Shown here one piece after another: positions 26,762-35,197 of a stretch of 64,000 nucleotides of DNA. Location of the stretch: the NCBI RefSeq assembly GCF_000508085.1, contig NZ_KI669560.1, positions 1,643,228-1,707,227 on the forward strand, given 5' to 3'. The position numbers were made by a program, and so were the translations under genes. The stretch comes from Sediminibacterium sp. C3 (GTDB taxonomy: Bacteria; Bacteroidota; Bacteroidia; Chitinophagales; Chitinophagaceae). The notes under the pieces are model-generated. The model saw only the letters and a list, made by a program, of their open reading frames with translations. It was not told the origin of the DNA and did no database searches. Positions within the stretch are counted from its first letter, which is position 1, and every line of letters starts with the position of its first letter.

Positions 26762-27490
26762 ATGTTAAGCAAGAATGAAGCCAAATATATTCAAAGTTTG
26801 TTCCATAAAAAACAAAGGGATGCTTTAAACTTGTTTATTGTAGAGGGAGTAAAGGGAGTAGATGAGCTTTTGAAGAGTCCCATACAGGTGCAGAAAATTT
26901 ATGCACTGGACAATTGGGAACATCCCAACATGAATAAAGCTCCCCTTGTCAGAATAAGCGAATCGGCCTTACATCAAATAAGCTTACTTCAAACACCCAA
27001 CAAAGTGCTGGCTATAGCATCTCAGCCGGAAATGGTTCTACAAGCGCCAGTAAAAGGTCAATGGACCCTGGCATTGGATGGAATAAAAGATCCGGGCAAT
27101 ATGGGTACATTAATAAGAATAGCGGATTGGTTTGGAATTAGGCAAATTGTAGCTTCAAAGGATTCTGTTGAAGTTTTCAATCCTAAAGTGATTCAAAGTA
27201 CGATGGGAAGCTTCGCTAGGGTTTCTGTTGGGTATACTTCGTTGGTAGAATATCTGAGTAAATCAGCACTACCTGTTCTGGGAGCTTTGTTAAACGGGAA
27301 TTCAGTTTATCAGCAATCTGCATTGAGCGAAGGGGTACTGTTGATTGGTAATGAATCCAATGGAATCAGCGAAAATTTACTACCATTGGTTAATATACCC
27401 GTTAGTATTCCAAGAATAGGGGGAGCAGAATCACTGAACGCTGGAGTGGCCGGAGGAATCTTACTCTCTCATCTTTTAAAGCCGTCCTGA
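26762..27490 (+). CDS. TrmH/SpoU family RNA 2'-O-methyltransferase
   Basis: The enzyme transfers methyl from S-adenosylmethionine to a ribose 2'-OH of tRNA or rRNA. The 242-residue product has an N-terminal RNA-binding domain (KNEAKYIQSLFHKKQRD). The SPOUT domain follows with the trefoil-knot motifs GIKDPGNMGTLIRIADWFG, IGNESNGIS and IPRIGGAESLNAGVAGGIL. The target nucleotide cannot be told from sequence alone. It is divergent from tamL, a pairing I believe is common in this phylum. Confidence 0.88.
   Translation: MLSKNEAKYIQSLFHKKQRDALNLFIVEGVKGVDELLKSPIQVQKIYALDNWEHPNMNKAPLVRISESALHQISLLQTPNKVLAIASQPEMVLQAPVKGQWTLALDGIKDPGNMGTLIRIADWFGIRQIVASKDSVEVFNPKVIQSTMGSFARVSVGYTSLVEYLSKSALPVLGALLNGNSVYQQSALSEGVLLIGNESNGISENLLPLVNIPVSIPRIGGAESLNAGVAGGILLSHLLKPS
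26782..26789 (-). promoter_or_regulatory. -7 promoter element of tamL inside the methyltransferase gene
   Basis: The minus strand reads TATATTTG, a full match, and a TTTG lies about 23 bases further upstream. It sits within codons 7-10 of the divergent methyltransferase, giving tamL a leader of about 20 bases. Confidence 0.65.
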
Positions 27491-27540
27491 TTATTTTGAT
27501 GCATGATTTCATCAGGAATATTAAACTGCACGCCTTTATA

Positions 27541-28773
27541 TTATCTGAACTGTATAGCTTGTATAGGCTTGATTTTTTTTACCAGAAGTGCCGGCAAAAG
27601 CAGAATGGTAAAAGACAAAATCCAAGTAGCAAAACAAACCAATATTATCTGCCACCAAATAATTAAAACAGGGGCTTCCTTTACGTAGTAAGCTGATTCG
27701 TCCAGTTTGATGAAGCCAGTGCGCTGTTGTAATAGCACCGTACCCATGCCCACAATGAATCCCCATATAACGCCTTTAAAGGCAATATTGCCGGCATGGT
27801 ATAAAAAGATTTCTATGATTTGCCTGTCTCTGGCACCCAGTGCTTTCAGGATGCCAATCATGGGGGTTCTTTCTAAAATTAAAATCAGCAGGCAGGTAAC
27901 CAGATTGATGATGGCAACAATTGCCATGATAATGAAAATTACATCCCTGTTCATATTCTGAATCTGCAGCCAGTCAAATATATTGGGATAAATAGAAGCA
28001 ACTGTTCTGCTCATCCATTCAGTAGGTAATTCATTTTGTAAAACCTGATTTACCGAATCTGGCTGAACCCCTTCTTTTATAAATATTTCATATCCGCCAA
28101 TCTGATCCGGTTCCCACAGATTCAGTCTGGCTATCAACCGAAGATCCGTAAGCATGAATAGCTTATCGTATTCTTCAATTCCTGTTTTATAAAGTCCTAT
28201 TACTTTTAATTTTCTATAGGTAGTCTGGGCAGTTTCATTGCCCACAAAATAAAGAGTTACGGTATCGTTGAGGCGAATATTCAGCAAACGGGCTATCTGT
28301 TCAGAAATGATGATTTCCCTGCTGTAAATGCTGTCTGAAAATCCCAGCCATTTCCCCTCCGTAATAAAAGGTTTGATTAATGAGCTGTCATAAGTTGATT
28401 CAACTCCTTTCAGTAATATGCCTTCTATATTTTGTTGATAAGAAAGTACGGCCGACTTGGTGGCAAAAGCCTGGTGTCTTAGTACCCCAGGCTGTTTATC
28501 CAGCAAATCTTCTATTTGCTGGTTTTTACTGATGGGCAATTCCTCTGCCATTAGTGATTTGTCCGGTTCAAAATGCTGTACGCGAATATGCCCCCAGAAG
28601 TTAAATACTTTTTGTGCAACCGTCTGTTGAAATCCATTCACAAAACAAATAGTTATAATCATAGCTGCAACACCTACTGCAGTTGCTCCAACAGACAACC
28701 GGATAATAAAACGGGAAAAGGTTTGCTTGTGATTAGCAGCTAATTTCTGAGCGATATAGGCTGGAAAATTCAA
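27541..28773 (-). CDS. LolC/LolE-like ABC transporter permease (FtsX family)
   Basis: This is a permease of the MacB/FtsX superfamily, 410 residues. It has one N-terminal membrane helix near residues 24-45, a large periplasmic domain of about 220 residues, and three C-terminal helices. The conserved ILKALGARDRQI coupling segment after the second helix contacts the ATPase. This layout is that of LolC/LolE, which release lipoproteins from the inner membrane. The ATPase partner is not adjacent; the FtsE/LolD-like gene at 5145 is 22 kb away. The start is TTG at 28773, because the family's start (MNFP) has no ATG. Confidence 0.8.
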   Translation of the reverse strand: MNFPAYIAQKLAANHKQTFSRFIIRLSVGATAVGVAAMIITICFVNGFQQTVAQKVFNFWGHIRVQHFEPDKSLMAEELPISKNQQIEDLLDKQPGVLRHQAFATKSAVLSYQQNIEGILLKGVESTYDSSLIKPFITEGKWLGFSDSIYSREIIISEQIARLLNIRLNDTVTLYFVGNETAQTTYRKLKVIGLYKTGIEEYDKLFMLTDLRLIARLNLWEPDQIGGYEIFIKEGVQPDSVNQVLQNELPTEWMSRTVASIYPNIFDWLQIQNMNRDVIFIIMAIVAIINLVTCLLILILERTPMIGILKALGARDRQIIEIFLYHAGNIAFKGVIWGFIVGMGTVLLQQRTGFIKLDESAYYVKEAPVLIIWWQIILVCFATWILSFTILLLPALLVKKIKPIQAIQFR

Positions 28774-28836
28774 ACGGTATAATTTTTGAAGTATTCAAAG
28801 CTACTAATAATACAATTGTTTCTGTAAGTTTAATCT

Positions 28837-30114
28837 ATGATGAAATTCATTTACACAATGCTACTGCTTTTGATGTGCAGTTTTGTGATGGCCCAAATTA
28901 AGCCCGATTATATTTATAATCCCAGTATAAAAACCCCAAAATTGTTCCCGCTAAACAATCAATTGGGACTTCCTATTATTCAATTGAATTCATCCGACCA
29001 ATTGGAGCTTCATTTTGACGATCTGGGCAATTATCCTAAAAACTATTTTTATACTTTTCAATTGTGCAATGCAGATTGGTCGGAAGCACAATGGAGCCCT
29101 TTCGATTATATCAGAGGGTTTCAGCAAAGCAGAATTAGCCAGTATCGTATTTCATCAATTGCACAGGTGCAATATGTACATTATCAGGTTAATTTACCCG
29201 AACGATCCTGTGTGCCAACCAGAAGCGGTAATTATATCTTAAAAGTTTTTCAGGATGCGGATACCTCTAAGTTATTGTTTACTAAGCGTTTTTATGTGGT
29301 AGACAATAAAGTGGGTATTGCGGCACAAATGCAGCAGCCATTCAATGCATCTCAACATAGGACGCATCAGAAAATTCAATTGTCGGTAAATACATCTACG
29401 CTTCAGGCAATTCAACCCCAGCAGATTCAGACAACCATATTGCAGAATGGAAGGTGGGACAATGCCTCGCAGAAATTGGTTCCTTCTTTTATTCGCGGGA
29501 ATATACTTGAATACAATGCAGAACAGGATTGTTTATTTCCAGCAGGTAAAGAGTATCGTTGGATTGATTTAAGAAGTTTGCGTTTCGAAAGTGATCGCAT
29601 AGAGAGAATCAGCAGAACCCATATTCCTGTAACAGTGTATGCTAAAACAGATGCAATCAGAACCGGGGTTCGATATTTATGGTATAGGGATTTGAATGGT
29701 TTTTTTGACATTTCCACAACAGAGTCTATCAATCCATGGTGGCAGTCTGATTATGCTGAAGTTGAATTTACACTGGCTACCGAAAATCGTCAGCCACTTA
29801 AACAGCCAGTATATTTAATGGGAGAGTTAACCGGAAATCAATTGAGCGATAGTTCGCTGATGGAATTTGATGAGCGTAAAATGGTCTATTACAAGCGATT
29901 AACTTTAAAGCAAGGGTTTTATAGTTATCAATATGTTGTTAAGGATGGTAACAACCAGCATCCGGTTGCAACCTATGATTTTACAGAGGGGAATTATTGG
30001 GAAACAGAGAATAACTATACTATTCTGGTGTATTACCGCCCCTTTGGTGGAAGACACGATGAATTAGTTGGATTAAGGCAAATCAGCAGTATTCAGCCTA
30101 ATTTGAGACTTTAA
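28837..30114 (+). CDS. Type IX secretion plug domain protein (DUF5103)
   Basis: The 425-residue product has a signal peptide (MKFIYTMLLLLMCSFVMA). The mature part has the DUF5103 hallmarks: YNPSIKTPKLFPLNNQLGLPI, PKNYFYTFQLCNADW, and a C-terminal part with YQYVVKDGNNQHP. Members of this family are named for the plug protein seen beside the SprA translocon of the type IX secretion system, a Bacteroidota-specific outer membrane export route. No other secretion gene is nearby, as is usual because type IX genes are scattered. The ATG at 28837 is followed by a second at 28840. Confidence 0.82.
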   Translation: MMKFIYTMLLLLMCSFVMAQIKPDYIYNPSIKTPKLFPLNNQLGLPIIQLNSSDQLELHFDDLGNYPKNYFYTFQLCNADWSEAQWSPFDYIRGFQQSRISQYRISSIAQVQYVHYQVNLPERSCVPTRSGNYILKVFQDADTSKLLFTKRFYVVDNKVGIAAQMQQPFNASQHRTHQKIQLSVNTSTLQAIQPQQIQTTILQNGRWDNASQKLVPSFIRGNILEYNAEQDCLFPAGKEYRWIDLRSLRFESDRIERISRTHIPVTVYAKTDAIRTGVRYLWYRDLNGFFDISTTESINPWWQSDYAEVEFTLATENRQPLKQPVYLMGELTGNQLSDSSLMEFDERKMVYYKRLTLKQGFYSYQYVVKDGNNQHPVATYDFTEGNYWETENNYTILVYYRPFGGRHDELVGLRQISSIQPNLRL

Positions 30115-30147
30115 CAATTAAGTTTAGGCAGGGCAGGTATTAAAGTG

Positions 30148-30155
30148 TACCTTTG
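30148..30155 (+). promoter_or_regulatory. -7 promoter element of the cold-shock gene
   Basis: TACCTTTG is a full match. It overlaps an in-frame ATG at 30153 and so rules that codon out as the start. Confidence 0.7.
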
Positions 30156-30182
30156 CAGTATTATTTATTTACAATTTTTACA

Positions 30183-30386
30183 ATGGACACACAAATTCAA
30201 GGAACTGTAAAGTTCTTTAACGAAGAAAAAGGTTTTGGTTTTATTAAGCATGATGATTCCAACAAAGAAACTTTTGTACATGCAAATGGTTTAATCGACC
30301 AGATTGAAGCTAACGATAAAGTTATCTTTGATGTGCAGGAAGGAAGAAAAGGTTTGAATGCAGTAAATGTAAAACGTTTAAGCTAG
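30183..30386 (+). CDS. Cold-shock domain protein
   Basis: This 67-residue single-stranded nucleic acid-binding protein melts RNA structure. It has the five-strand cold-shock fold with RNP1 KGFGFI and RNP2 TFVHA (usually I/VFVH), and the start GTVKFFNEEKGFG. The start at 30183 follows from the promoter position and gives the normal length. The leader of about 20 bases is short for a cold-shock gene, so the long structured 5' UTR of E. coli cspA is absent. A strong terminator follows. Confidence 0.93.
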   Translation: MDTQIQGTVKFFNEEKGFGFIKHDDSNKETFVHANGLIDQIEANDKVIFDVQEGRKGLNAVNVKRLS

Positions 30387-30409
30387 TCTTAAATTACATA
30401 CCTTATCAG

Positions 30410-30446
30410 AGGCCATCAACTTTCCGTTGATGGCCTTATTTTTTAT
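30410..30446 (+). terminator. Rho-independent terminator of the cold-shock gene
   Basis: An 11-bp perfect stem (30410-30420 with 30426-30436) closes a five-base loop and is followed by a T-rich tract. This is the strongest terminator in the window. Confidence 0.85.
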
Positions 30447-30451
30447 CAGCG

Positions 30452-30459
30452 TATATTTG
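30452..30459 (+). promoter_or_regulatory. -7 promoter element of the PNP gene
   Basis: TATATTTG is a full match, six bases after the T-tract of the preceding terminator. A TTG about 22 bases upstream lies inside the hairpin's 3' arm. The leader is about 12 bases. Confidence 0.7.
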
Positions 30460-30476
30460 TCGCCTAATTTCTTATT

Positions 30477-31298
30477 ATGTCAGTTTTAATGAATCAACTG
30501 AAAGAAGCAGCCGCTTTTATAGGTTCAAAAGTCAATCAAAAGGCCAATATTGGAATTGTTCTAGGTAGTGGTTTAGGTAATCTTTCCAAGGAAATTAAAG
30601 TGGAGATTTCTATTCCTTATTCAGAAATACCTCATTTCCCGGTAAGTACCGTAGAAGGGCATGGGGGGAGTTTATTATTTGGAGAACTAAGTGGAAAAAA
30701 AGTGTGGGTGATGAGTGGAAGGTTTCATTTTTATGAAGGGTATACACCTCACCAGGTTACCTTTCCGGTTAGAGTCATGCATTTATTAGGGGTAAAAACC
30801 TTGTTTCTTTCAAATGCAGCAGGGGGGGTGAATACTGACTTTAACGTAGGTGATTTAATGGTGATTACCGATCATATCAGCCTTTTTGTGGTAAATCCAT
30901 TATTGGGTAAAAACGAGGAGGAGCTGGGTACCCGTTTCCCCGATATGAGTGAGCCTTATAGTAAGGCATTAATTGCAAAAGCAATGCAAATTGCTGCTGA
31001 GAATCAGATTGAATTAAAAAAAGGAGTTTATACAGGTGTAACCGGACCCACATTTGAAACAAGAGCAGAGTATAAAATGATACATGCTTTAGGAGGAGAT
31101 GCAGTAGGAATGAGCACTGTTCAAGAAAATATTGTTGCGGTGCATTGTGGTATGAAAGTATTTGCTACCAGTGTGATTACCGATTTAGGCATCAGAGAAG
31201 AGGAAAATGTAATTACGCATGAGGAAGTATTGGAAGCAGCAACAGCAGCAGAACCGAAACTTACTTTATTGTTCAAGGAATTGATCCGTAGTTTATAA
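30477..31298 (+). CDS. punA: Purine nucleoside phosphorylase, type I (PNP)
   Basis: The enzyme splits purine nucleosides with phosphate to free base and ribose 1-phosphate for purine salvage. The 273-residue length is that of trimeric PNPs. Motifs are the phosphate-binding GSGLGNL, GHGGSLLFG, the SNAAGGVN loop, the substrate-binding Glu in GPTFETRAEYKM, and the base-binding Asn in VITDLG. The porin gene follows 17 bases after the stop without an evident promoter, so the two may be co-transcribed. Confidence 0.93.
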   Translation: MSVLMNQLKEAAAFIGSKVNQKANIGIVLGSGLGNLSKEIKVEISIPYSEIPHFPVSTVEGHGGSLLFGELSGKKVWVMSGRFHFYEGYTPHQVTFPVRVMHLLGVKTLFLSNAAGGVNTDFNVGDLMVITDHISLFVVNPLLGKNEEELGTRFPDMSEPYSKALIAKAMQIAAENQIELKKGVYTGVTGPTFETRAEYKMIHALGGDAVGMSTVQENIVAVHCGMKVFATSVITDLGIREEENVITHEEVLEAATAAEPKLTLLFKELIRSL

Positions 31299-31315
31299 GT
31301 TATTACCCCTTTTGC

Positions 31316-33322
31316 ATGATGAAGCGCAGAACCATTCTTGGATTACTATTGCTGCTATTCGTTCTTACGGATGCAGAATGGGGATGGGCGCAGGGATTCA
31401 GACCGGGTATGGGCTCTTTTCCAGCTGGAGGCAATATGATGCAGCAAATGGGTACCCGAAAATCGAAAATGGATTCTTTGCAGAAAAGAGACTTGTTGGC
31501 AGACTCCATAACCATTTTTTATAAATCATTTGATTCAACAAGAAACCGAGGAATGGATTCCTCCATCAATGATTTTACTACCCGGTTTCCTTTGCCCTAT
31601 ACCCATTATCATATGGGTAATTTGGGATCAGCAGCCAGGTCTATGTTGTTCAGCCCTTTAATGAAAACGGGCTTTGATGCTGGTTTTCATGCATTTGATA
31701 TTTATAAGTTCACCCTAGAAAATACAAGGTTTTATCAAACAACCCGACCCTACACAGAATTAGGGTATTTATTAGGAGCCAAAGCTGAACAGCTGATAGA
31801 TTTAAAGCATACACAGAACCGGAAGTCAAATTTTAATTTTGGATTTGAATACCGATTCAGTAACTCACCCGGGGCTTTAAAAAACCAAAATGCAAGTCAT
31901 AATAATTTCAGATTTACTTCTCATTATCAGTCTAATAACAGGCAATACGAGATCTTCTTTCTTTATATTTCCAATAAGTCATCTGTTTCTGAAAACGGTG
32001 GTTTGGTAGATGTTAAAAAACTGGATAGCCTGGCACTAAACGATCCCTATGAATTAGAGACAAGATTGGGAAGATCCGGTGCTGCTATCCGAAATCCCTT
32101 TAATACCAATGTTAGCACAGGGCATTTACAAAGGGACAATATGCTCTTGATCCGTCATCATTATGATTTAGGTAAAAAAGATTCACTGGTAACTGATACA
32201 GCTACTTATAAAATATTTTACCCTCGTTTCAGAATAGAACACACATTAAAATATCAGCAACAACTTGGTCATTTTTTTGACAACAATGTAGATTCCTTAC
32301 GTTATCTCAATTACTTTAATTACAGAACCCGGAATGGTCAGTATTTTCAATTTAAGGATAGCTGGAAGATACTTACGAATGAATTTGCCCTGATCAGCTT
32401 CCCGGATAAAACCAATCAAAGTCAATTTTTAAAAGCAGCAATTGCAGTTCAGCAAATCAGCGGCAATTTTGATACGATTAGTTCTATAAAACTAAATAAT
32501 ATATACGCCATAGGTGAATACCGCAACAGAACCAAGAATCAGGTATGGGATCTGGAGGCAAAAGGGGAGTTGTATCTGAATGGATATAATTCGGGAGATT
32601 ACAGCGCACTGGTGAGTATGAAAAGATTGTTGGGTAAAAAAATCGGGTACCTGAATATTGGGTTACACAATATAAATAGAACCCCTTCCTTTATTTTTAA
32701 TGACCAGAGTAGGTTCCCGGTTCAAAACAGAACTGGTTTCAATAAGGAAAATATTGTAAAGTTTTTTGGGGTGTATGAGAATCCGGCAAAAGCCATAAGG
32801 GTATCGGCAGAGTATAGTCTGGTAAGCAATTACCTGTACTTTGATAGTTTTTTTGCAGCCAAACAGGAAGCTACGCTGTTTAATGTATTGCAGCTGGGCA
32901 TATTTAAGAAATTTAAGTTGGCCAGAAATTGGAATTGGTATACGGAAATACATGCGCAGAAAACAGTGGGTACGGCACCTGTTAATTTACCTTTGATTCT
33001 AACAAGAAACAGATTGGCATTTGAAGGTAATTTTTACACTAATTTATTCCTGTCTACAGGTTTAGAAATCAGGTATAATACTCCTTTTAAAGCGGATGGG
33101 TACAGCCCGCTTTTAGGTCAGTTTTTCTATCAGAACAGTCAGACTTTTAATAACAGGCCAGATATGCACGCTTTTCTTCATTTCAGAATCAAAAGCTTTA
33201 AAGGGTTTATTCGTTTTGAAAACCTGAACACCTTGTTTTCCAAAGTAAATCTGCTTTCCGATCAATATCCAGCACAAGGGGTTTGGAATAGAATTGGTAT
33301 CTGGTGGAATTTTGTAAACTAA
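31316..33322 (+). CDS. Putative outer membrane porin
   Basis: This is a 668-residue outer membrane protein of the Bacteroidota putative porin family. It has a signal peptide (MKRRTILGLLLLLFVLTDAEW, second ATG at 31319) and a low-complexity Gly/Met segment near residues 26-48. The SRNRGMDSS-like region and YTHYHMGNLGSAARSMLF are typical family landmarks. A long series of amphipathic beta strands rich in Asn, Tyr and Phe ends GIWWNFVN. The substrate is unknown. Its stop codon overlaps the stop of convergent ispH. Confidence 0.78.
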   Translation: MMKRRTILGLLLLLFVLTDAEWGWAQGFRPGMGSFPAGGNMMQQMGTRKSKMDSLQKRDLLADSITIFYKSFDSTRNRGMDSSINDFTTRFPLPYTHYHMGNLGSAARSMLFSPLMKTGFDAGFHAFDIYKFTLENTRFYQTTRPYTELGYLLGAKAEQLIDLKHTQNRKSNFNFGFEYRFSNSPGALKNQNASHNNFRFTSHYQSNNRQYEIFFLYISNKSSVSENGGLVDVKKLDSLALNDPYELETRLGRSGAAIRNPFNTNVSTGHLQRDNMLLIRHHYDLGKKDSLVTDTATYKIFYPRFRIEHTLKYQQQLGHFFDNNVDSLRYLNYFNYRTRNGQYFQFKDSWKILTNEFALISFPDKTNQSQFLKAAIAVQQISGNFDTISSIKLNNIYAIGEYRNRTKNQVWDLEAKGELYLNGYNSGDYSALVSMKRLLGKKIGYLNIGLHNINRTPSFIFNDQSRFPVQNRTGFNKENIVKFFGVYENPAKAIRVSAEYSLVSNYLYFDSFFAAKQEATLFNVLQLGIFKKFKLARNWNWYTEIHAQKTVGTAPVNLPLILTRNRLAFEGNFYTNLFLSTGLEIRYNTPFKADGYSPLLGQFFYQNSQTFNNRPDMHAFLHFRIKSFKGFIRFENLNTLFSKVNLLSDQYPAQGVWNRIGIWWNFVN

Positions 33323-34530
33323 TCTACTGAGTCTTTTAGTTCAACTCCGTAAAACATTCCCAGTTTTCTGATTACTGCTTCTACAACGGCATCAGGGCAG
33401 CTTGCTCCGCTGGTCATAACGATATTGACGGGTTCCTTTTTTGGAAGATAATTTTCAATTTGGGTAAATTCCTTTGTTTGCCAATTGCAATGAAGTATAT
33501 TTTCCTTGTTAATCAGTTTGTCGGGGCCATCAATAAAGTAAGTTGGATATCTGGCTTCACAAAGTTCTACCAGATGAGAACTATTACTGCTATTGTGCCC
33601 TCCGATTACAATGGCAAGATCTGCTTCGGTATCCAGCATTCCTTTTACTGCAGACTGGTTGTCATTGGTAGCATAACACAATGTATCTCGGGTATCTGCA
33701 AAATGATTAGCAATTGTGTCGCTGTTTAATTGGTAGTGCTTTATAAGTATTGATTTCAAATAATCAGAAATGGCCTGGGTATCAGTAGCCAGTTGGGTAG
33801 TCTGGTTAACCACTCCAATTTTCTGCAGGTCTTTTTCTACATTAAATCCTTCGGAATATTTTCCTTTAAACGCCGTATAGAAATCTTCCGGATTATTTTC
33901 ACCTGTAATAAATTTGGCCAATTCTATGGTTTCGGCCATGTCGTTTACAATTACAGTTGGTGTATTGGCAGATGCATGCGAAAAAGTAGCCCTTGTTTCT
34001 TCGTGCTTGGGTTTTCCATGAACTACAATGCTGTATCCTTTGGCTGCAATTTGTTCACTCCTGTTCCAGACTTTTTCTACAAACGGGCAGGTAGTATTGT
34101 ATTTTTCAATGGCAATGCCCTTTGCTTTTAATAAAGCTTCTATTTCCAGCGTGGTACCGAAAGCCGGTATGATGACTACATCATCTGCCTGCAGGGAATC
34201 GAATGGTATAATTTGTTTGCCATAAGTGTCCTGAAGAAATTGTACCCCACGTTCTATTAAATCCTTGTTCACCTGTGGATTGTGAATCATTTCACTAAGT
34301 AGAAAGATTCTTTTTCCCGGGTTTTGTTCGATCGTATTGAAGGCAATTTCAATGGCATTTTCAACCCCGTAACAGAAGCCAAAATGTCTTGCAAGAAATA
34401 TATTTACAGATCCCATTTTAACAAGGGTGGGGCTGAAATCTTTTTTCAGTTTATCGGCGGCTTTCCTGCTTTCCTTAATTCGGCTGATAAAGTTACTTCG
34501 GTATATATTCGGTATGGTGAATTGCTTCAT
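33319..34530 (-). CDS. ispH: 4-hydroxy-3-methylbut-2-enyl diphosphate reductase
   Basis: IspH is the last enzyme of the MEP isoprenoid pathway and makes IPP and DMAPP with an iron-sulfur cluster. The 403-residue product is the longer Bacteroidota form, with an N-terminal extension of about 45 residues before ARHFGFCYGVENAI. The three cluster cysteines are visible: Cys53, Cys148 in NTTCPFV, and about Cys378 in SGASCPDAV. The substrate-binding stretch GGHNSSNSSHL is also present. dxr of the same pathway lies at 56507. The promoter element at 34544-34551 fits the ATG at 34530. Confidence 0.95.
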   Translation of the reverse strand: MKQFTIPNIYRSNFISRIKESRKAADKLKKDFSPTLVKMGSVNIFLARHFGFCYGVENAIEIAFNTIEQNPGKRIFLLSEMIHNPQVNKDLIERGVQFLQDTYGKQIIPFDSLQADDVVIIPAFGTTLEIEALLKAKGIAIEKYNTTCPFVEKVWNRSEQIAAKGYSIVVHGKPKHEETRATFSHASANTPTVIVNDMAETIELAKFITGENNPEDFYTAFKGKYSEGFNVEKDLQKIGVVNQTTQLATDTQAISDYLKSILIKHYQLNSDTIANHFADTRDTLCYATNDNQSAVKGMLDTEADLAIVIGGHNSSNSSHLVELCEARYPTYFIDGPDKLINKENILHCNWQTKEFTQIENYLPKKEPVNIVMTSGASCPDAVVEAVIRKLGMFYGVELKDSVD

Positions 34531-34543
34531 GGTATATAAACCG

Positions 34544-34551
34544 CAAAAATA
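34544..34551 (-). promoter_or_regulatory. -7 promoter element of ispH
   Basis: The minus strand reads TATTTTTG, a full TAnnTTTG match, 13 bases before the ispH ATG. Confidence 0.65.
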
Positions 34552-34600
34552 CGAAATAGTTCGTTGATGGGCTTAGCCTGACCCGCCTATTCGTCCCGAC

Positions 34601-35197
34601 TCAGTAATCGATGATATTCAATCCTCCAAAGAATTCCTGCTCTGTAAGCTCATTTATGCAACCCGGAGCCAGGTTTCCCAAATGCAGGTTTTCAATACGG
34701 ACCCTCACCAATCTCTTGCATTTTAGTCCAACCGCGGTAAGCATTTTTCTTACCTGATGAAACTTGCCTTCTGAAAGGCTTATGCTTATCCAGTTATGAG
34801 GAACCCTTTCTGAAGGAATATAATCACTGTTAAACTGAATTAATGGCGGATCGACCAGTCTGACCGAACAAGGGCGGGTTGTATAAAAAACTTCGTTCCC
34901 GGTTCGAATAGGAACTCCCTGACTTAACTGAGTTAATTGGTTCTGACTAACCTTGCTATTAACCAATACATGATATTCTCTCAAATGTGGAGTTGCTCCT
35001 TGAAAAAGAAGTCTTGTTACTTTCTTGTTGGTAGTTAACAGTAAAAGTCCTTCTGAATGCTGGTCTAGTCTTCCAATGGCATGGATCCCTTCCGGAAAAT
35101 TGAAATGCAAATTTCCCAGTAAAGGAACAGCGTGACTGCTTTTAAATTGAGAAACCATATTACATGGTTTGTTCAATATGTAGTAGTAGTGCTGCAT
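34601..35197 (-). CDS. RsuA/RluE-type rRNA pseudouridine synthase
   Basis: The enzyme isomerises uridine in rRNA. The 198-residue product is short because it lacks the N-terminal S4 domain of RsuA/RluB, as in RluE. It starts YYYILNKPCNMVSQF and has the catalytic motif GRLDQHSEGLLLLT with Asp45, followed by EYHVLVNS and the C-terminal GKFHQVRKMLTAVG. The closest E. coli relative by layout is RluE (23S U2457), but the target here is not proven. The ATG overlaps the TGA of the sensor kinase gene upstream (TGATG), so expression is coupled to it, an odd functional pairing. Confidence 0.88.
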   Translation of the reverse strand: MQHYYYILNKPCNMVSQFKSSHAVPLLGNLHFNFPEGIHAIGRLDQHSEGLLLLTTNKKVTRLLFQGATPHLREYHVLVNSKVSQNQLTQLSQGVPIRTGNEVFYTTRPCSVRLVDPPLIQFNSDYIPSERVPHNWISISLSEGKFHQVRKMLTAVGLKCKRLVRVRIENLHLGNLAPGCINELTEQEFFGGLNIIDY

